From contig CP106741.1 in the NCBI GenBank assembly GCA_030323305.1, positions 1,307,001 through 1,371,000 on the forward strand: DNA of 64,000 nt, read 5' to 3'. The stretch comes from Paenibacillus sp. CC-CFT747. Its GTDB lineage: Bacteria; Bacillota; Bacilli; Paenibacillales; NBRC-103111. The translations under genes were made by a program, and so were the position numbers. Each line of letters opens with the position of its first letter. The stretch's first letter is position 1. Below the pieces are notes generated by a model, which did not search any database, was not told where the DNA came from, and saw only the letters and a program-made list of their open reading frames with translations. Below, in pieces: positions 61,459 through 64,000 of the stretch.

Positions 61459-62412
61459 TTATACCCCGCCGTATTTAAACAGCGAGGAAATGGAGCCGCC
61501 CTCCACCACGATGTGGATCGCATTGGCGAGCAGCGGCGCTACGGACAGCACCTTGAACCGCTCTCCATGATTATCCGGAATGGCGATGGAGTCCGTCACC
61601 ACCACCTCCTTGATGTTCGGGTGGTCCAGCCGTTGCAGCGCCGGTCCCGAGAAGACGGGGTGGGTGGCGCATATATACACGTCTTCGGCGCCCTTTTCCT
61701 TCAGGCCCTCGACGACATTGACGATGGTCGTCCCCGTATCGATCAGATCCTCGATAATGATCGGCGTCCGCCCTTCGACATCCCCGATGATGTGGGTAAT
61801 AACGGCTTCGTTGTGCTCGGGACGCTTCTTGATCATCATGGCGAACGGCGCATCCAGTATGTTGGCAAGACGCTCCGCCGTCGTGGCGCGCCCGGCATCC
61901 GGGGACACGATGATCGGATTCGGGATATTTTTCTTGCGGACATAATCGCTGATCAGGTCCAGCGCGGTCAGATGGTCGACCGGAATATTGAAGAAGCCTT
62001 GGATAGCGGCGGCATGCAGATCAATCGTGATGACACGGTCCGCGCCTGCCGTCGTCAGAACGTCCGCTACGAGCTTGGCCGAGATCGGCTCCCGTGGAGC
62101 GGCTTTTCTTTCTTGGCGCGAATAACCGTAGTAAGGAAGCACCAGGTTGATGGTCCGAGCCGAAGCTCTTTTGGCTGCGTCGATCATCACCAGCAGTTCG
62201 ACGAAGTGTTCGTTGATGGGATGAGAGAAAGTCTGAACCAGGAACACGTCGCAATTGCGGATCGTTTCTTCGTACAGGCAGTAATGCTCTCCGCTTTTGA
62301 AGCGCGAAAGCTTAACCCTTCCCAATGGCTGCCCGATCACCTGGGAGATGTTCTCCGCCAGTCTCGGATTGGATGATCCTGCAAAAATTTTTAACCTGCT
62401 GCCGCTGCTCAT
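61459..62412 (-). CDS. prs: Ribose-phosphate pyrophosphokinase, second-type paralogue
   Basis: 317 residues. KIFAGSSNPRLAENISQ start, ATP-site LVLPYYGYSRQERKAAPREP, IDLHAAAIQGFFNIPVDHL, and PRPP loop IIIEDLIDTGTTI. SPDAGRATTAERLA stands where the canonical enzyme has SPDHGGVTRARKLA, so this looks like a lineage-specific paralogue. Makes PRPP, the first substrate of histidine synthesis, which fits its place behind hisIE. Own promoter. Confidence 0.92.
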   Translation of the reverse strand: MSSGSRLKIFAGSSNPRLAENISQVIGQPLGRVKLSRFKSGEHYCLYEETIRNCDVFLVQTFSHPINEHFVELLVMIDAAKRASARTINLVLPYYGYSRQERKAAPREPISAKLVADVLTTAGADRVITIDLHAAAIQGFFNIPVDHLTALDLISDYVRKKNIPNPIIVSPDAGRATTAERLANILDAPFAMMIKKRPEHNEAVITHIIGDVEGRTPIIIEDLIDTGTTIVNVVEGLKEKGAEDVYICATHPVFSGPALQRLDHPNIKEVVVTDSIAIPDNHGERFKVLSVAPLLANAIHIVVEGGSISSLFKYGGV

Positions 62413-62556
62413 CGTAAACCTCCTAAACGTAATGAAAAGGGGCCTTCGCCCTATTTTTTAACCATACCCCTTAAGTGTAATAGAAAAAAACGGTTTCGTA
62501 AGCATTTTGTCCGGTATTGTCGCAAAACTTTCAAAGTTTTCTTGACGCCACTTTCC

Positions 62557-62584
62557 ATTATACCTGGTAGAAACCGTTTTTCAA
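62557..62584 (-). promoter_or_regulatory. Sigma-A promoter of prs
   Basis: TTGAAA, 16 bp, TATAAT on the minus strand, about 145 bp before prs. The spacer lies in an inverted repeat (AAAAACGGTTTC ... GAAACCGTTTTT, 62486-62581) that may act on the transcript. Confidence 0.6.
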
Positions 62585-62624
62585 AAGGAATGTCCGGTTT
62601 TATCCAATTTTTCCGAAGAATCAG

Positions 62625-63302
62625 TTATTTGTTGTGCCGGCGATCCAATTCCCTCATCACTTCGTCAAGCGAAAGCTTCCGCTCGCGGAGCAGAACCATC
62701 AGGTGGAAGATCAGATCACTTGTTTCCATGCGCAGCTCGTCGTTGTCTTTGTTCTTGGCGGCGATGATCACTTCGGCCGTTTCTTCTCCGACCTTCTTCA
62801 GGATCTTGTCCACGCCCTTCTCGAAGAGATAGGTTGTGTAAGCCCCTTCCGGACGCTCGGCATCCCGCTTCGCAATGACGCTCTCCAGCGTGGTCAGCAT
62901 GCGGAAACGGTCCGCTTCGGCGGCTTGAGCCGCTTGTCCTTCCAGCACCGCCTCGCGGTAGAAGCAGCTGTACTGCCCGGTGTGGCAGGCCGGTCCGTTC
63001 GGGATCACCTTCACGAGGAGCGTATCCGCATCACAATCATAGAAAAGCGACTGAACCTTCTGGGTATTCCCGGAGGTCCCTCCCTTGTGCCACAGCTCGC
63101 CGCGGGAGCGGCTCCAGAACCAGGCTTCTCCTGATTCCAACGTACGTTCCAGCGCATCGCGGTTCATGTAAGCAAGCATGAGGACTTCCTTGCTAGCGGC
63201 GTCCTGCAGAATAGCGGGGACGAGTCCCGCGTCATCCCATCGAATCGTATCGGCAAGCTGAGAAGCGTTTAGTGGTTCGTTATGTTCTACCGGTGCTGTC
63301 AA
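62625..63302 (-). CDS. hisI: Bifunctional phosphoribosyl-AMP cyclohydrolase / phosphoribosyl-ATP pyrophosphatase
   Basis: 225 residues, HisIE fusion. Cyclohydrolase half: [31 protein letters not shown] and [10 protein letters not shown] (zinc and magnesium ligands). Pyrophosphatase half from about 125: [34 protein letters not shown]. Steps 2 and 3 of histidine synthesis. Overlaps the hisF stop by 4 bp. Confidence 0.97.
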   Translation of the reverse strand: MTAPVEHNEPLNASQLADTIRWDDAGLVPAILQDAASKEVLMLAYMNRDALERTLESGEAWFWSRSRGELWHKGGTSGNTQKVQSLFYDCDADTLLVKVIPNGPACHTGQYSCFYREAVLEGQAAQAAEADRFRMLTTLESVIAKRDAERPEGAYTTYLFEKGVDKILKKVGEETAEVIIAAKNKDNDELRMETSDLIFHLMVLLRERKLSLDEVMRELDRRHNK

Positions 63303-64000
63303 CGGATTTCAACCCCTTTGGTCTTGAGGTCTTCCTTGACCCCAGGTATCGTAAGTTCCTTGTAGTGAAAAATGGTAGCCGCCAAGCCCGCGTCCGCCTT
63401 CCCTTCGGTAAACACGTCCAGGAAATGACCGGAGCTTCCGGCGCCTCCCGAGGCGATAACGGGAATGCCGACGGACTCCGAAACGGTCCGGGTCAGCTTA
63501 AGATCGAAGCCGTCCTTCGTTCCATCCGTGTCCATGCTCGTCAGCAGCAGCTCTCCGGCTCCCAGCTCCTCGGCCCGCTTGGCCCATTCCAAAGCTTTGA
63601 TGCCGGTAGCAGTGCGTCCTCCATGGGTGTACACTTCCCATTCGCCCCACGCTTCATTATACTTCGCGTCGATGGCGACGACAATGCACTGGGAGCCGAA
63701 CTTGCGGGCGCCGTCCGCAATCAGCTGCGGATTTTTGACAGCCGCCGTATTGATTCCGATCTTGTCCGCCCCGGCCCGCAGCAGGCGTTTCATGTCGTCC
63801 ACGTGAGCGATGCCGCCCCCTACCGTGAACGGAATCGTGATTTCGCCTGCGGTCTGCCGAACGACCTCGACCATGGTGGCCCGCCCTTCGTGCGAAGCGG
63901 AGATATCGAGAAACACGAGCTCGTCGGCTCCTTCTCTATCATAGATGGCCGCAAGCTCAACCGGATCTCCCGCATCGCGCAAATTGACGAAATTAACTCC
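63299..64000 (-). CDS. hisF: Imidazole glycerol phosphate synthase subunit HisF (partial)
   Basis: At least 234 residues; about 25 N-terminal residues lie beyond the window end. [20 protein letters not shown], then [24 protein letters not shown] and [17 protein letters not shown] (second catalytic Asp) and [13 protein letters not shown]. Cyclase that uses ammonia from HisH. Stop overlaps the hisIE start (ATGA). Confidence 0.97.
   Translation of the reverse strand, partial: GVNFVNLRDAGDPVELAAIYDREGADELVFLDISASHEGRATMVEVVRQTAGEITIPFTVGGGIAHVDDMKRLLRAGADKIGINTAAVKNPQLIADGARKFGSQCIVVAIDAKYNEAWGEWEVYTHGGRTATGIKALEWAKRAEELGAGELLLTSMDTDGTKDGFDLKLTRTVSESVGIPVIASGGAGSSGHFLDVFTEGKADAGLAATIFHYKELTIPGVKEDLKTKGVEIR

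Overview
The window looks like a chromosomal segment of a Paenibacillus-type Firmicute of moderately high GC. The evidence is gene order: hisF-hisIE-prs-TPR-trxB-glk-rapZ-yvcK-whiA-HPr, clpP, cggR-gapA-pgk-tpiA-gpmI-eno, secG, rnr, smpB and ssrA all lie in the Bacillales arrangement, together with Bacillus-type CggR and CtsR operators. Most genes are on the minus strand.

Layout. 1-2.75 kb: a GntR/LacI-type regulator, a PhnP-like metallo-beta-lactamase-fold hydrolase and an importer lipoprotein (operon, cut by the window edge). 3.0-8.9 kb: one giant DUF4011-helicase-nuclease-DUF3320 protein with the architecture of a proposed anti-phage system, preceded by a tandem 91-94 bp repeat. 9.3-16.8 kb: small accessory genes: a SUFU-domain protein, two cold-shock proteins, MerR plus an imine-reductase-like enzyme, a Doc/AbrB toxin-antitoxin pair, and a TetR-controlled isochorismatase-MFS pair. 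17.1-28.9 kb: a hemicellulose or arabinan utilisation locus (GntR-type regulator, sugar ABC importer, two GH43 enzymes, a GH2 enzyme, a secreted BNR-repeat protein). 29.1-31.0 kb: a GH51 remnant and a dead group IIC intron. 31.1-36.4 kb: a catechol/quinone detoxification cluster, an XRE-cupin regulator, WrbA, a TRIC-like channel and a DUF2294 protein. 36.4-51 kb: tandem repeats, tmRNA, SmpB, RNase R, SecG and the glycolytic operon. 50.8-64 kb: tRNA-Arg, ClpP, a Rieske protein, a secreted stalk-domain protein, then the rapZ/whiA and histidine blocks.

About 21 genes, including universally conserved ones (gpmI, cggR, whiA, yvcK, rapZ, glk), are interrupted by single-base losses, about 36 in total, mostly in G/C or A/T runs. 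Every one is restored by adding a base and none by removing one. I read this as homopolymer under-calling in the assembly rather than gene decay, and annotate these genes as full-length CDS with the apparent shift stated. Genuine decay is seen only in the DHFR-like fragment, the GH51 remnant and the intron reverse transcriptase.

Notable non-coding structure: a family of GGTGGA...TCCACC repeats sitting directly behind transcription terminators, two of them in tandem beside ssrA and sharing the tmRNA 3' end; several perfect palindromic operators next to their regulators; a CggR operator matching the Bacillus subtilis consensus; and a structured, terminator-like leader before the TRIC gene.
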